Source: Variovorax paradoxus
Lineage (GTDB): Bacteria > Pseudomonadota > Gammaproteobacteria > Burkholderiales > Burkholderiaceae_C
Length of the DNA stretch: 64,000 nt
NCBI RefSeq assembly: GCF_030815975.1
Contig: NZ_JAUSXL010000002.1
Span: 3,956,501-4,020,500, forward strand
Direction of reading: 5' to 3'
The first letter of the stretch is position 1. The number at the start of each line of letters is the position of its first letter. The translations under genes were made by a program, and so were the position numbers. Shown here in pieces: positions 61,532-64,000 of the stretch. Below the pieces are notes generated by a model. It did no database searches. It saw only the letters and a program-made list of their open reading frames with translations, and was not told the DNA's origin.

Positions 61532-62598
61532 ATGGCTCGCATCGATCTCGACCTGGCCCACGCCTACCGGCCCAACCCCGCGCAGGACAGCGACTACGCG
61601 CTGCTGCCGCTCAAGATGAGCTTCCGCGACGGCGGCGCGTACGCCTTGCTCGGCCCCTCGGGCTGCGGCAAGACGACCATGCTCAACATCATCTCGGGCC
61701 TCTTGGTGCCGTCGCAGGGCACTGTGACGTTCGACGGCCGCGACATGACGCGCGCCACGCCGCAGGAACGCAACATTGCGCAGGTGTTCCAGTTTCCGGT
61801 GATTTACGACACCATGACCGTGGCCGAGAACCTCGCGTTCCCGCTGCGCAACCGCAAGGTGCCCGAAGACCAGATCAAAAAGCGCGTGGGCGAGATTGCC
61901 GAGATGCTCGACATGAGCGGCCAGCTGAACCAGCGCGCCTCGGGCCTCGCGGCCGATGCCAAGCAGAAGATCTCGCTCGGCCGCGGGCTGGTGCGCAGCG
62001 ACGTCTCGGCCGTGCTGTTCGACGAGCCGCTGACGGTGATCGATCCGCACCTCAAGTGGCAGCTGCGCCGCAAGCTCAAGCAGATCCACCGCGAGCTCAA
62101 GCTCACGTTGATCTACGTCACGCACGACCAGGTCGAGGCGCTCACCTTCGCCGAAGAGGTGGTGGTGATGACGCGCGGCAAGGCCGTGCAGGTGGGCAGC
62201 GCCGAGGCGCTGTTCGAGCGGCCGGCGCACACTTTCGTCGGTCACTTCATCGGCTCGCCGGGCATGAACTTTCTTTCGGCGAAGAGCGCGAGCGGCACGC
62301 TCGAGGTGGCGGGCACGCCGCTCGTGCCGACGCGCGAACTGCCGCAGGGCGCGCTCAAGATCGGCATCCGGCCCGAGTACCTGCGCCTGTCGAACGCGGG
62401 CGCCGCCGGCGCCGTGCCGGCCGTGGTGAAGCAGGTGCAGGACGTCGGCACGCACGCCATGCTGAGCGCCGAGGTCGGCGGTGGCGTGGTCAAGGTGCGG
62501 CTGCACTCGGACGACCAGCCGCCGGCCGTGGGCGACACCGTGTGGCTGCGGGTGCTCGACACCCACACCTGCTACTACAAGGACGAGGAGCTGGTCGC

Positions 62599-62602
<4 letters not shown>
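61532..62602 (+). CDS. glpT: Glycerol-type ABC importer ATPase GlpT
   Basis: 356 residues, MalK-like. Walker A GPSGCGKT (41-48), Walker B VLFDE (161-165) and the H-loop His198 (VTHDQVEAL) are intact, but the signature region reads LAADAKQK (139-146) instead of LSGGQ. It complements GlpS, so the pair probably makes one competent and one degenerate ATP site. The name is for the glycerol ABC system, not the unrelated E. coli GlpT exchanger. Its stop overlaps the glpP ATG (ATGA). Confidence 0.82.
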
Positions 62603-63489
<887 letters not shown>

Positions 63490-63525
63490 GCGAGCTTTCT
63501 TCTAGGTGCAATGGGGGACGCCGCT

Positions 63526-63783
63526 ATTCAGGGCGCGCTCCCGCCGACGGGGTACCTTGCTCCGCGAATGTCCCCCGGCCTGCGGCCTCCTCCTTGATTT
63601 CGCTGCGCAAGGCACCCCATCGACGGGAGCGTTATGCGCAGCGGTCGTTGATCGGCCGTACACCCCGAGCGTGCCCAGGTGCACAGGGCATCGGGTGCTC
63701 CCCGCAGCGAAATCAAGGAGGAACCGAAGGCGGGGGACATTCGCGGAGGGGAGTACCCGGTGGCCTGTGCACCCGCCCTGAAC
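63526..63783 (+). repeat. Large composite palindromic repeat, copy 2 (glpP-glpQ gap)
   Basis: A roughly 258-bp element matching copy 1 at 57585-57844 in inverse orientation on the map, but in the same orientation relative to transcription. Module A: inverted arms 63537-63559 / 63608-63630. Module B: arms 63678-63703 / 63748-63773. Each encloses the shared core of about 47 bases. It makes up most of the 330-bp gap between glpP and glpQ; no gene is supported there. Confidence 0.85.
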
Positions 63784-63819
63784 AGAAGCACCCCGAACAC
63801 GCGCGTTGGAGCCACTGAC

Positions 63820-64000
63820 ATGAACGAAAAGAGATTCCGCAAACGCAGCATCTTCCTGGTGCTCTACATCCTGTTCGCGCTGCTGCCCATCTACTGGATG
63901 GTCAACATGAGCTTCAAGACGAACGAGGAAATCGTCTCGAGCTTCTCGTTCTTTCCGCACGAGCTCACCTGGGCCAACTACGCGCGCATCTTCACCGACG
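63820..64000 (+). CDS. glpQ: Glycerol-type ABC importer permease GlpQ, N-terminal part
   Basis: 60 codons before the window ends. Begins MNEKRFRKRSIFLVLYIL, with one transmembrane segment (LVLYILFALLPIYWMVNMSF) and the MalG-type continuation FKTNEEIVSSFSFFPHELTW. GGAG precedes the ATG by about 9 bases. It follows the glpP gene after the large repeat and would pair with GlpP as the second permease. The rest of the gene lies outside the window. Confidence 0.82.
   Translation, partial: MNEKRFRKRSIFLVLYILFALLPIYWMVNMSFKTNEEIVSSFSFFPHELTWANYARIFTD

Overview
The window is high-GC, almost fully coding chromosomal DNA from a betaproteobacterium of the family Comamonadaceae, most likely Variovorax or a close relative. 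This is inferred from the pyrG-kdsA-eno-ftsB order, the dapA-bamC pair, the GC-rich interspersed repeats between genes and the overall protein character. No rRNA, tRNA, CRISPR array, phage or transposase gene was recognised. About 60 genes are supported; the first (a TetR-type regulator) and the last (a sugar-type ABC permease) are cut by the window edges.

Region by region. 1-6.8 kb: end of a TetR regulator, a thiolase, a MaoC-type hydratase, a DUF455 ferritin-like protein divergent from a gamma-carbonic anhydrase, Hsp33, then (minus strand) a tightly overlapped pnuC / NadR-like kinase / secreted-protein operon. 6.9-11.4 kb (minus): pyrG-kdsA-DUF1330-eno-ftsB. 11.5-17 kb (plus): coaBC, a membrane protein, dut, a glycine-zipper lipoprotein, FKBP isomerase (minus), RoxA-type ribosomal oxygenase and small proteins. 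17-22 kb (minus): MBL hydrolase, bamC, dapA, a methyltransferase and an MFS transporter. 22.2-28.9 kb (plus): parE, lytic transglycosylase, kelch protein, parC. 28.9-34.1 kb: MBL lipoprotein, lipase, isochorismatase-like hydrolase, CorA-like protein.

34.2-41.1 kb is a 2-ketogluconate (kgu) utilisation island: a polar-amino-acid-type ABC transporter (two permeases, binding protein, ATPase), kguE, kguK, kguD and a PtxS-like LacI regulator. A perfect 14-bp palindrome matching the known PtxS operator lies at the promoter of the ABC genes. The transporter overlaps kguE by one base and appears to replace the usual MFS permease KguT.

41.1-54.2 kb holds a two-locus peptide-ligase-like system. One operon (minus) encodes a transglutaminase/DUF2126 protein, a fused circularly permuted ATP-grasp plus alpha-E protein, a second transglutaminase-fold protein and RidA. 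A second operon (plus) encodes separate ATP-grasp and alpha-E paralogues. comEC lies between them. The proteins are known as families, but the product of this system is, as far as I know, undetermined; it is the best candidate for an undescribed system here.

54.2-64 kb: a phosphoethanolamine-transferase-like sulfatase-fold protein, then a divergent glycerol locus: glpR and glpK leftwards, glpD and a glycerol-type ABC importer (glpS, glpT, glpP, glpQ) rightwards. Each arm of this locus contains one copy of an approximately 260-bp composite palindromic repeat, in the same orientation relative to transcription. The two copies are therefore inverted relative to each other around a roughly 6-kb segment. 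The paired ATPases GlpS and GlpT show complementary motif loss, implying one degenerate ATP site.
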